This document shows positions 49,421 to 58,024 of a DNA stretch of 64,000 nt, one piece after another. The notes under the pieces are model-generated. The model worked only from the letters and a program-made list of their open reading frames with translations. It had not been told where the DNA came from and searched no databases. Position 1 is the stretch's first letter; each line of letters starts with the position of its first letter. Origin of the DNA: Rhynchopus sp. YZ270_cl-10 (Eukaryota; Euglenozoa; Diplonemea; Diplonemida; Diplonemidae). Made by a program: the position numbers and the translations under genes. The stretch is taken from the NCBI GenBank assembly GCA_964035575.1, contig OZ037845.1, forward strand, positions 806,001-870,000, written 5' to 3'.

Positions 49421-52394
49421 GGATGACAAAGAAGCCGGTGGGGCTATCGATGATAAAAACAAACACACAACAGCCGGTGGGGCTTGTGCACGAAAAAACA
49501 AACAGACAACAGCCGGTGGGGCTTATGAGAGAAAATACAAACAGACAACAGCCGGTGGGGCTAATGAAGGAAAAAACGAACAAACAACAGCCGGTGGGGC
49601 TTGTGAGAGAAAATACAAACAGACAACAGCCGGTGGGGCAAACAACACAGAGAATAAACAAACCGGTGGGGTTTTCGCGGGTGGTGCCGCTGGCGCCCCC
49701 ATTTTTAGGAGAGGTAGGAACGGAAGCCGGACCACGGGCGACATGGAGTCACAGAAGAGCGGTCGAGACAGAGCTGTTCAGGCTGCGAGATGGAAAAGCA
49801 TTGGGGAGAAAGATGCGGGAGCTCATGACGTGGGACACCGCGCACAAGTATGCGGTGGCGCCCAAGACGGCTTACAACAACGATACTTTGAGAGACCGGT
49901 TCCAGAAATTCTGCGACACTCTGCCGGCAGAGACACCCTGGGACGAGGCCCTGATCAAGTTCGGTTTCGACGTGATGAAGACTGCATCCCCAAAAACGGC
50001 GGACTCGTACATAGGGAGACTCACGAAGACGCTGACCAGGGAGGGCCACAGGGGAGTGCGAACACTGCGGCTGAAGGATACGCGCACCACGTTCACGCGA
50101 ACGTCGACGTACATCCGCCCTCGTCAGGCGCCTCCGTTGACCACTGTAGAGGTAACGGACAGTCTACGCAAGCTTGTGCAGGCAGGGCAGGAGACAGCGG
50201 CAGCATTGTTCGCGACCGCGTGGGTCTCGCGGGCGAGGGTACCAGACCTGCGTTTTATGGTGAAGGCGGATTGGGTGGAACTGAACACGACGAACTCTCC
50301 TCTGAACACCGAAGCAGCAGTATTTGCCAAGGAGAAGGGGTGCAAGAGTTGGTGTCCGGAGATTTACATGCCAGCAGGGCCTATCACAGCTATAGCAGTG
50401 GAATTCTGGAGAAAGCAAAAGGAGGGGGTGGTAGTATTTGGGGGAGACACGAAGACATACGACAGGCTGAAGGCAGTCCTCAAGAAGGGGATGCCGGAAG
50501 GTTCGTGGCTGCACTCCATTCGTCATGGAGCCTCGCGGATGATCAACGCGAAGGAGTTGGACCCGGAGCTGAACCGCAAGGCGTTGCGCCACACCTCTTT
50601 TGGGATGACGAGGAGGTACCAGAACTCTCTGAACTCCGAGAAGAGGGGGGTGCAGAAGGTTTTGCTTGGCCCTCTGCAGCAGCAGTGAGAGGGGAGGAAG
50701 AACCGCTGTGTGTGCGAAGGTTGATGGCGAAGGCGAAGTACCCGGGTTTCGAACAGAAAGGTAAAGGCCCGATCTTCAGAGGGTCTGCCTACGGGGAGAG
50801 GATGCGAGGGCCTGGCAGGGAGCGAGAGGCGAGGCGCGTGGACGATTTTCCTAAAGGGCTCCTGGACTACGGGGTTTTGCGGAGATTGGCTGCGGAGGTG
50901 AACAGATCCGTGGAGTTTTTGAAGTGGTGCACAGACGGGGAGTGGTTTCAAAGGAGCCTCAGCAGCCCTATTCCTCTGCCGGGCCCTCCGACGGACATGC
51001 GCCCGAGTTTCGTGGAGGCGTGCACAAAGGCGGGAGTGTTGACACCGGTAGGGCGGTCCGATGTGGTGCGAGGGGTAGTGGCGATGTTTGACATTCCAAA
51101 GTCAGACCCCGCAGTCCGCAGGCTCATCCTGGACGGTAGACCAGTGAATCGACGAACACCTAAACCTCCCCCGTTCCTTCTCCCGGGGGCGCGATCGGTC
51201 GGACGTTTTTTATCGAGTGCGAGTGCTAGGTGGGGGATGATAATCGATTTAAAGGGGTTTTTCAATCAGTTCCCGTTGTCTAAAGGGGTGGCGTCGTTTT
51301 TCGGTGTACGGGTTGGTAGCAGGTGGTTCACATGGGGTCGTCTTCCGATGGGTTTTGCCCACGCCCCGTACATTGCGCAGAGCACGGGCGAGATTTTTCT
51401 GGGCAGGTTGTTAAACCTGTCGGCTATCATCTATTTGGATGATATCCTGGTTGTGGGCGAGTCGCGGGAGGAGGTACGTGCCAAAGCCGCATACGTTTTG
51501 GGGAGGATTCAGGAGACGGGTGGTGAGGTTAACAAAAAGAAGTCGATGGAGAACCCAGCAGAACGTTTTGTGTACAACGGAGTGGAATGGGACCTGCCGG
51601 ACGTGCGTTTCAGGTTGCCTCAGAAGTGGAGAGAGGAAGCTGTGGCGTCAATGCAAACCATTTTGGCAGGGCAGACTCAGCGCCTGCGTGACTGGTGGAT
51701 AGTGGTAGGACTGGCGTTCAGGGTGGCGTTTATCCACAAAATACCTTTGTGTTATCTCTGTGGGGTCCTGCAATTCATTCGCCAGCAGGGGAAGCGGGTT
51801 TCGGAAGGTTTGATCGCGTGGGATGAGCAGACCACTCTGCCGGGATCGGCGCGCTGTGAGCTGTCGGGTTTGATAGTGAACGAGATGGTACCGAACAGGT
51901 GGCACTACCAACAGCGCACCCCGCCGGCCGAGAAGTCAGGTGTGGCGTGGTCAGACGCGTCGACCACAGGATGGGGGTACATCACAAAAAGGAAAGGGGA
52001 GAAGAGAGGCGTGGCCCGCTACGGCATGTGGGAAATAGAAGGTTGCTCTGGTGACATGTTTTTCTTGGAGTTGTTGGCGGCGGAAAAGGCGGTGGAGGCT
52101 TTGCTGTTGCAGGGGTGTCGGGACTTGCTGGTTATGGTGGATAACGAGTCAGTACAGTATGTGGTGACCAGAGGGCACTCGAAGACGAGGAGAGGCAACC
52201 AGACCTTGAGGAGGGTGTTGGCCAGGCTGAAGGAGTGCAACGCCACCCTGGAGGTGCAGTGGATACCGGGCGGCGACGACATGCCGGCTGACTGCTGGTC
52301 GAGGATGAAAGCGTGGGGTACAAAAGTGGTTGGGGTTAATCTAGTGGGGGTGTTAGAGACAGAGAGAGGTTTTTCAGCGAAAAAGGACAGTTGA
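49326..52394 (+). CDS. Reverse transcriptase/RNase H frame of the YR retrotransposon
   Basis: A long open frame whose second half (from about 50690) carries the RT (LSAIIYLDDILVVGES box, SVGRFL and GFFNQFPLSKG blocks) and a DIRS-group RNase H (VAWSDASTTGWGYI, LELLAAEKAVEALL, MVDNES). The first half overlaps the recombinase frame and is probably not itself a domain. No methyltransferase domain follows, which agrees with Ngaro rather than DIRS/PAT. Confidence 0.85.
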   Translation: MTGPGLATRVFADTGGSHHCHRREAKGKEASRDDKEAGGAIDDKNKHTTAGGACARKNKQTTAGGAYERKYKQTTAGGANEGKNEQTTAGGACERKYKQTTAGGANNTENKQTGGVFAGGAAGAPIFRRGRNGSRTTGDMESQKSGRDRAVQAARWKSIGEKDAGAHDVGHRAQVCGGAQDGLQQRYFERPVPEILRHSAGRDTLGRGPDQVRFRRDEDCIPKNGGLVHRETHEDADQGGPQGSANTAAEGYAHHVHANVDVHPPSSGASVDHCRGNGQSTQACAGRAGDSGSIVRDRVGLAGEGTRPAFYGEGGLGGTEHDELSSEHRSSSICQGEGVQELVSGDLHASRAYHSYSSGILEKAKGGGGSIWGRHEDIRQAEGSPQEGDAGRFVAALHSSWSLADDQREGVGPGAEPQGVAPHLFWDDEEVPELSELREEGGAEGFAWPSAAAVRGEEEPLCVRRLMAKAKYPGFEQKGKGPIFRGSAYGERMRGPGREREARRVDDFPKGLLDYGVLRRLAAEVNRSVEFLKWCTDGEWFQRSLSSPIPLPGPPTDMRPSFVEACTKAGVLTPVGRSDVVRGVVAMFDIPKSDPAVRRLILDGRPVNRRTPKPPPFLLPGARSVGRFLSSASARWGMIIDLKGFFNQFPLSKGVASFFGVRVGSRWFTWGRLPMGFAHAPYIAQSTGEIFLGRLLNLSAIIYLDDILVVGESREEVRAKAAYVLGRIQETGGEVNKKKSMENPAERFVYNGVEWDLPDVRFRLPQKWREEAVASMQTILAGQTQRLRDWWIVVGLAFRVAFIHKIPLCYLCGVLQFIRQQGKRVSEGLIAWDEQTTLPGSARCELSGLIVNEMVPNRWHYQQRTPPAEKSGVAWSDASTTGWGYITKRKGEKRGVARYGMWEIEGCSGDMFFLELLAAEKAVEALLLQGCRDLLVMVDNESVQYVVTRGHSKTRRGNQTLRRVLARLKECNATLEVQWIPGGDDMPADCWSRMKAWGTKVVGVNLVGVLETERGFSAKKDS
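49369..50688 (+). CDS. Tyrosine recombinase of the YR retrotransposon
   Basis: A 439-aa frame. The C-terminal catalytic part shows an Arg-containing AWVSRARVPDLRF block, LHSIRHGASRM (H-x-x-R) and LRHTSFGMTRRYQNS with the nucleophile Tyr. The N-terminus has a 13-residue tandem repeat (QQPVGL...ENTNR), encoded by a 39-bp minisatellite at about 49420-49670. Such enzymes integrate a circular DNA form. Its place ahead of the RT differs from the gag-RT-YR order usual in Ngaro. Confidence 0.85.
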   Translation: MAATTATEGRQRERKPVGMTKKPVGLSMIKTNTQQPVGLVHEKTNRQQPVGLMRENTNRQQPVGLMKEKTNKQQPVGLVRENTNRQQPVGQTTQRINKPVGFSRVVPLAPPFLGEVGTEAGPRATWSHRRAVETELFRLRDGKALGRKMRELMTWDTAHKYAVAPKTAYNNDTLRDRFQKFCDTLPAETPWDEALIKFGFDVMKTASPKTADSYIGRLTKTLTREGHRGVRTLRLKDTRTTFTRTSTYIRPRQAPPLTTVEVTDSLRKLVQAGQETAAALFATAWVSRARVPDLRFMVKADWVELNTTNSPLNTEAAVFAKEKGCKSWCPEIYMPAGPITAIAVEFWRKQKEGVVVFGGDTKTYDRLKAVLKKGMPEGSWLHSIRHGASRMINAKELDPELNRKALRHTSFGMTRRYQNSLNSEKRGVQKVLLGPLQQQ

Positions 52395-52417
52395 GTCGGG
52401 CAGGACACGAGCGATAG

Positions 52418-52855
52418 GTGTTTCCCCGGTCTCACCCTCCGTACGTTAACTTCGCATAGTGTTTGCCAAAAAATTAAAAGATTGGGGCGGTAGGGTTTTT
52501 TATTCGGATTTGCGTTTTTTGCTTGTTGCTCTTATATATATCGAGAGACCCCTCCCTAGTAAACTTGTTTAAGCAGCTCTGCTGCGTCTTGGGGGTCTCT
52601 CGATTATATATTTTAGGCTTCGCGTCCTGCATGTTTATTGTCCACTTGCATCTGCAAGGTTGGAAGAGGGTAACAGGGGAAACTCATTAAAAATCATTCA
52701 CTCACTCATCAGGATTTTTTGTGTTTCCCCGGTCTCACCCTCCGTACGTTAACTTCGCATAGTGTTTGCCAAAAAATTAAAAGATTGGGGCGGTAGGGTT
52801 TTTTATTCGGATTTGCGTTTTTTGCTTGTTGCTCTTATATATATCGAGAGACCCC
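52418..52855 (+). repeat. Split repeats B1 (52418-52552), A2 (52553-52748), B2 (52721-52855)
   Basis: B copies run from the shared core to CGAGAGACCCC; A2 and B2 overlap by the 28-bp core. Confidence 0.9.
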
Positions 52856-52974
52856 CCTTCACCTTCACCTTCACCTTCACCTTCACCTTCACCTTCACCT
52901 TCACCTTCACCTTCACCTTCACCTTCACCTTCACCTTCACCTTCACCTTCACCTTCACCTTCACCTTCACCTTG
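52856..52974. repeat. CCTTCA microsatellite, right part
   Basis: About 20 perfect hexamers. Its right end supplies the stop codon (TGA at 52967-52969, minus strand) of the coiled-coil gene, so the rest lies in that gene's 3' flank. Confidence 0.95.
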
Positions 52975-54058
52975 TCCTCATGGGAGAGAGAGGACTGGTC
53001 GAGAGAGGCGAGGTGCGGGAGGGAAGAACGTCATCTGATCGCATTGCAGGTGGAGAGGTGCGTGCTTGGTTTGCTCGGTGTGGGCGGTGTGGGCCTGGTG
53101 CGGAGACGGGTCGGTGGGGCGGGGTGGTGTTGGCAGTTCCGCCGAAGGCATTGCTTGCGTAGAAACCGTTGCGTTCCTGTCGGAGCTGCACTTCACGTTG
53201 GTATACAATATTGTGGTTGTCCTTAATCAAGACAAAGTCGGCTTCGCGCCGCTCTTTGATCGTCTGTGTTATGGTATTGGCCTCCTTCCTCCACGCCTCA
53301 CGCTGTCGATGCATGGTCTCATCCCTGCGCTCCTCTAGCTGCGTGCGCTTCTTCTTCTGACTGTCAACCAACTCCTTTATCTCAGTGGTTAGGTTCTCCT
53401 TATGCAACTTCAACCGCCGCCGCTGAACTGTTTCTTTCTTTCGTTGTACCGATTTGTCACGTTTAGTGCACTCATGCTTTTGAAGTACCGCATTCTGAAC
53501 ACTAAGTTGGAGCTGTTCGCGGTCGCACGCTGCACGCCGTTTGAGTTCGCATACATTTTCTTGACGTCGCTGTTCTTGCTCTTCTTTGTCGCGTTTCCAT
53601 ATTCGTCGTTCTATCTCGAATAGCTTTTTGCGGGCAAGCACTTCACGGTCGTGGTGTATGCGTCGTTCGTTCAGTGACTTTTGTCGTCGCGTCTTTGCCT
53701 CGCAACGCTCCTTTAAGATCTGTGCCGCATAATCCTGACGACGCTTCTCTATTTGTGCCTGCAGGTCTCTCTCCTGCTCCTTGCGTTGCACCAACATCTT
53801 CTCCGCCTGTATCTCCTTGCGGTGTGCGGCCTCCTCTCTATCCAGCTTGCGCTGCTTCGATTCATTCTCAAGCAGTGCATTCAACCTCTCTGCCTCAAAA
53901 GCCCGTTCCTTCGCCTGGGTCAGTTTGCTTTGCCGCCACGACTGCTGCGCTCTTCTTGTATAATCGCGGATTGCCTTATCACTTTCCTGTGCACCCAGCC
54001 CTGTTGTGCCCTTCCCCAACGGCACCAATTGGTACTCATCATTATCAGAATCAAACAT
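52967..54058 (-). CDS. Coiled-coil protein, 363 aa
   Basis: A single-exon frame from the ATG at 54058 (MFDSDNDEYQLVPLG). Residues about 30-290 are almost wholly charged helix (Glu/Arg/Lys/Gln rich, repeated ERR, KRR and EQ patterns) as in long coiled coils. Residues 295-363 are a Pro/Ser/Thr-rich tail (TSPLSTSPLSPMRTR). No named domain is recognised; such proteins are common in cilia, basal bodies and the cytoskeleton, but that is only a guess. The stop codon is formed by the first bases of the adjacent CCTTCA tract, so repeat length changes there would leave the protein intact while loss of the tract could extend it. Confidence 0.75.
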   Translation of the reverse strand: MFDSDNDEYQLVPLGKGTTGLGAQESDKAIRDYTRRAQQSWRQSKLTQAKERAFEAERLNALLENESKQRKLDREEAAHRKEIQAEKMLVQRKEQERDLQAQIEKRRQDYAAQILKERCEAKTRRQKSLNERRIHHDREVLARKKLFEIERRIWKRDKEEQEQRRQENVCELKRRAACDREQLQLSVQNAVLQKHECTKRDKSVQRKKETVQRRRLKLHKENLTTEIKELVDSQKKKRTQLEERRDETMHRQREAWRKEANTITQTIKERREADFVLIKDNHNIVYQREVQLRQERNGFYASNAFGGTANTTPPHRPVSAPGPHRPHRANQARTSPPAMRSDDVLPSRTSPLSTSPLSPMRTR

Positions 54059-54302
54059 TTTTTTTAGTTCTAATTTGAGATGCAGGAGGGGAGAGGGAGA
54101 GGGAGAGGGGAAGAAAGGAATTGAAAGTTTTTAAAAAGGTTGCATTTTTTTTTTGAAGTTTTCTTCAAAACGGCCCCCCCTCAGGAATTGGGCTGAAGTT
54201 TTTTGTTTGCATTGCTTGGTAGCACCAAGATTTCTTGTTAGAAAGTTTCCGGTTCGGTAAAGAAAAAAAAAAAAGGAAAGAGGACGAATTTTGCAAAACT
54301 CT
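54059..54302. other. Short spacer
   Basis: Nothing recognised; a GAGAGG-rich stretch (54087-54110) and T/A runs. Confidence 0.5.
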
Positions 54303-56304
54303 CTATGGAGTTTCGGGCTTGTCTGAGAGGAGATCGCCTTCGGGGTTTGTCACTGCTTCTGCTTCTGCTTCTGCCGCTGCGTGATTCTCTTCCATGACGT
54401 CTTTCATATGACCAAAGCGGTTTTCGAAGGTGTCGAGCTCGTCTCTTCTTCTGTCGACCTGCGGCTTCCACCCGACGTATACTTCCTTCTGCACGGCTTC
54501 TCCCTGGTCGATCTCCATCTTCTCGCGCATTGCCGCCTCCGTCTCCAAAGCGTCCTGGATGTATTCCAAAGGCTTCATCCTGAAGGTGGAAGACAGCTTG
54601 AATTGGGCCTTCTTCTTTCCGGTCTGCTTCGCTCTGATGGAGAGCGCAGCCTGCTCGAAACGGAGACGGATCTGTTTGGAGATCTCCAGCTTCGTTCCCG
54701 ACTGTGTAGTTCGCGTCCAACGGTCGTAGAGCGACTCTGTGTCCATCGGGCGTCTGTCATGCTTCAACTGGAATCTCGCCCCTCGCCTGATCTCTCTGTA
54801 CAATTCCTGATCCGCCGTAAAGTCCGGCATCTTCCCCGGTGCTGGTCTGCTCTCCGCCCGCATCCGTGCCACCTCCTCCATCAACCACGGTTCCTCTGTC
54901 TCCACACGTTGCATAACCTTCTCCAAAGCAAGCTGATAAGTGTAGTACTGAAACTCCTTCTTCTCTGCCGCAAGGTTATCCCGGAGTTTTTTATCCTTGG
55001 TGTGCAGTCTGAGAAGAGTTGAAGGGTGAAGGGTTGTAGTGAAGTTAGTGTTTGAGGATGAGAGAAAAATGTGGGAATGATAGCATACCCTTCCAACTCG
55101 CCCACAAACCAATTTTCGAGCGATTTCAGCTTGACGAGAGCCATTTGGTTCATCTCTCCAGAGATGGTTGCTGTAGGGGTTGTTTGTGGTAGAAATAGTT
55201 AAAAAGTACACAATAGATCTGAGAGGGAGGAGAAAGAAGTCATACAATCCTCGAGAGTAATCTGCTGTGCGGCCTCGGTTGAGGTGTCCTTCGCACCGTC
55301 TGATGCGCCTGGTTCGTTTTCGGATGCCTCGGAAGCTGTATATGGGTGAATTGTATTACAGTCAAGCTGATAGCTAAATCGTTTAACATTAAGCCCAGGA
55401 CACTCTGGATGCAGGGGACCTGGACGATGCTAAAGTGGACCAGAACACGAACACGGACCTTGCACCTACAGTGCATTGACAAAGGAGACAGGGGCTGTCC
55501 ACGCTGTGCGATGGAGTGGAGCACCCATGCAACGAATTTTCACTTAAAACCGCCTGAAATAAAAGTATTGACTATGGGCAATCTAGAGATGCTGCAGAAT
55601 TAAACGCAGAAGGTCTGCGGCACATCCCGACCTGGTGTTGCTTTAACATACCTTTGGGAGGGAGGGGCAGGATCACTCCAGTTGCCTTGCTCACTCTGGT
55701 CCGTTCCACTTCGCCGGTAACGGGGTGTTCCAATTCCATCCATTCGATGTCAACAGGCTGGTCGAGCTGTGGGTCGATCACCCTTATCTCATGGGCGCCC
55801 ATCCAGTCGGGGACGTAGTTAGGCAGAGATTGACCAGTTGCAGGGTCCCTGCCTTCTTGGTTTATCATTCGCGCACCAGTGACCTTGACTTTATTCGCTG
55901 AGTAGAAGATATCGGTGATGGTGCCACGGTGGCCTTTGTCCTTTCCTTCGGTCACTTCGACGATGTCTCCAATGAATAATTTCCATTTACTCTGAAAGGT
56001 ATTATATATGAAGAGAGAGAGAGAGAGAGGGGGCATGTCATACCTTGTCCACGCGAGGCGCATCAGGACTGTCCTGCCATCTGTGCTGCATGATCTGCCG
56101 GTACATGGTGGAGGTGAGTCCACGTCGTTCCCAGATTCGGTCCTCGTCTATAATTTCACCGGCATAGTAGTTGTCGTACGCCTTTCTGTGGACCAGGTAC
56201 CGCCAATGTGTGTCGGGTGCGGCCTTTCCTACCCATCCCTCCTGAAACCGTCGCTGGCTGGTCACCGCCGATCGTTTTGTTGTGTTTGTAACGCTGGGTA
56301 TCAT
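54303..56304 (-). CDS. MRPL24: Mitochondrial ribosomal protein uL24m, five exons
   Basis: Exons 56044-56304, 55652-55991, 55246-55335, 55089-55170 and 54303-55008 join in phase (donors GTATGA, GTATGT, GTATGA, GTATGC; acceptors all end in CAG) to 492 aa. Residues 88-130 are a KOW motif (KLFIGDIVEVTEGKDKGHRG), followed by HEIRVIDPQLDQPVDIEWME and ERTRVSKATGVILPLP, which align with animal uL24m, as does GAKDTSTEAAQQ. The N-terminus is basic with many Ser/Thr. uL24 helps start assembly of the large ribosomal subunit, here in mitochondria. About 235 extra C-terminal residues, mostly charged and helical, roughly double the length of the human protein. Intron 2 is 316 nt; the other three are 52-80 nt. 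Confidence 0.85.
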
Positions 56305-57102
56305 CGTGTGTACCTATTCCTGTTGATTTATGTTTTTTTGGGGGCGGGGGGCCAATGGGGTTAGAGCTCAGAAGAGGGGAGTGTGGGAACCTTTTTTAAA
56401 GAATGTGTCGTGAAAGAGGTTCGCAAGAGACGTCAGGGGTTTGATATATTTCCCGAAGGGAACGAAAGGAAGGAAGGGAAGGAAGCGGGAATGAGACAAA
56501 AAATAAGAATTTTTTTTTTGGATGGAAGTGTGTGTCTCGGTGTACAGTTGGGGGGGGGGGGGAAGGGTGGCTTCTGATGCTGCACCTCTGATGGCAGACA
56601 CTGAAAAGAGAAATGGCTGTGCAAAACGCAAGGATCCCGGCGGATGCACTGCTTTCTCCTGACAGGAAAAAATTCTCCCATTTTTTGATCCTGCAACGAA
56701 TCGAGTAGTTGCACAAACGGAGGGTGAAAAAAGAAAAGTTGGTCAGATGATCCTAAACTTGGTGCGTTCAGGATGTCACACATAAACCTACTTTAGTCAC
56801 CAAAAAAAAATGTAAAAATGTGTGTCTTGTGAACCTTCCTCCAAAGTGGTTGAAAAACCACAAAAAATACGCCTTCCTTTGCTCCTTCGGGTTCGTAGAG
56901 CACGGACAGTTCACTGTGTCAAAAAAGACGCAGGAAAAACGCTGAACAATAGTGTAAACGCCTGGGACGCTTTGTGGGAGGGGAAAAGACTGGTACGTTT
57001 AAAAAATTGACACACCTCGTCTCAAGAGGGTTGATTGGGAAAGAGAATAAGACATCTGGCCTGTCTCCTTTTGGGTCCCTCTATTGTAATACAAATTGAG
57101 AG
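56305..57102. other. Spacer upstream of uL24m
   Basis: No gene is seen. A run of about 13 G near 56550, a hp-A-like piece at about 56738-56775, a short hp-C core at about 56950. Confidence 0.6.
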
Positions 57103-57914
57103 CAGGCTTCGCGCTAACTTTTGGAAAAAAATCTGAAAAATCGTGTTCCGGGCCCAAAAAAACGCACCTCAAACAGTTGTGCATCAGGGGGTGAAAAAAC
57201 AGTGTTTTGTGGCATTTCCGAGCTAATCCCGCGCTGTGATGGGGCATATTCGGAAAAATGGACAAAATTTTAGTGACTCAAATTTTCACAAAATATGAAC
57301 CCATACCCCTAAAACAAGGGCATTTTCAGTCTGAAAACCCAACTTCAGATGAAATTGTGGCGTTTTTGACTGGGAACAGGTAGCGCCGCAGGCGCACGGT
57401 ATCCAACTTCTTTCTTTTTCTTTTTCGCTGCTTTCCTTTGATTGCGCGAGCCGATTGCTCTCCACGGTGGGGTCACATGTGTGTGCAAAAACACTCTAAG
57501 GTACCCTTTCTCTGAACTATGAGATTCCTCTGGTTTTAGTAAAGAAACCCCGGTCTCAAAAAGTGCGTAAATTTCCTTTTCTGCCCAAGACGTCGTGTTG
57601 TTGCATTTCTGAGCCAATTCCGGCTTGTGGTGGGGGATATTCGAAAAAATGGACAAAATTTCAGTGACTTAAATTTTCGCAAAATATGAACCCATACCGT
57701 AAACAAGGGTCATTTTCAGTCTGAAAACCCAACTTGGCATGAAATTGTGGTGTTTTGACTGGAAACACCAATGTACTGAAGAAGCTATGGAGTTTCTGTG
57801 ACCACAGAGAAGAGTGAGAACAAAAACCAGGACGGTTATGGCCTCGGAGGGGGTGCCGCCCACAAAAATATCCGAAAATCCCGGGCCAAGGGCCAAAAAT
57901 TAGCGCAAAGCCTG
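57103..57914. mobile_element. Non-autonomous hAT-like element (812 bp)
   Basis: Terminal inverted repeats of about 22 bp (CAGGCTTCGCGCTAACTTTT at left, two mismatches at right), flanked by a perfect 8-bp target duplication ATTGAGAG (57095-57102 and 57915-57922). The interior contains two diverged copies of a block with GGACAAAATTT and AAATATGAACCCATACC (about 57255 and 57650), and a double-hairpin remnant (GCGCCGCAGGCGCACGG at 57383). No coding frame is seen. Confidence 0.85.
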
Positions 57915-58024
57915 ATTGAGAGTGTGTTTTTTTTTTTTTTTTTTGAAAGGGCTTGGAAAAGCCTTCACATATTTTCCTCCCTCCTTACCCCATTTACCTC
58001 TTTATTTTGCCCCCTTTTCTCCGC

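Larger units (their letters stand above)
48161..52855 (+). mobile_element. Tyrosine-recombinase retrotransposon (Ngaro/PAT-like), looks whole
   Basis: 4695 bp with split direct repeats in the order A1, coding region, B1, A2, B2. A1 (48161-48356) and A2 (52553-52748) appear identical over 196 bp; B1 (52418-52552) and B2 (52721-52855) appear identical over 135 bp. A 28-bp core starting GTGTTTCCCCGG is shared by the end of A1, the start of B1 and the A2/B2 overlap. Three large open frames encode a gag-like protein, a tyrosine recombinase and RT/RNase H. There is no target duplication, as expected. Identity of the repeats implies a very young insertion. Confidence 0.9.

Noticed and set aside
52762-53226. 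Plus-strand frame with a long Thr-Phe repeat
   Set aside because: It is a translation of the CCTTCA microsatellite and the antisense of the coiled-coil gene.
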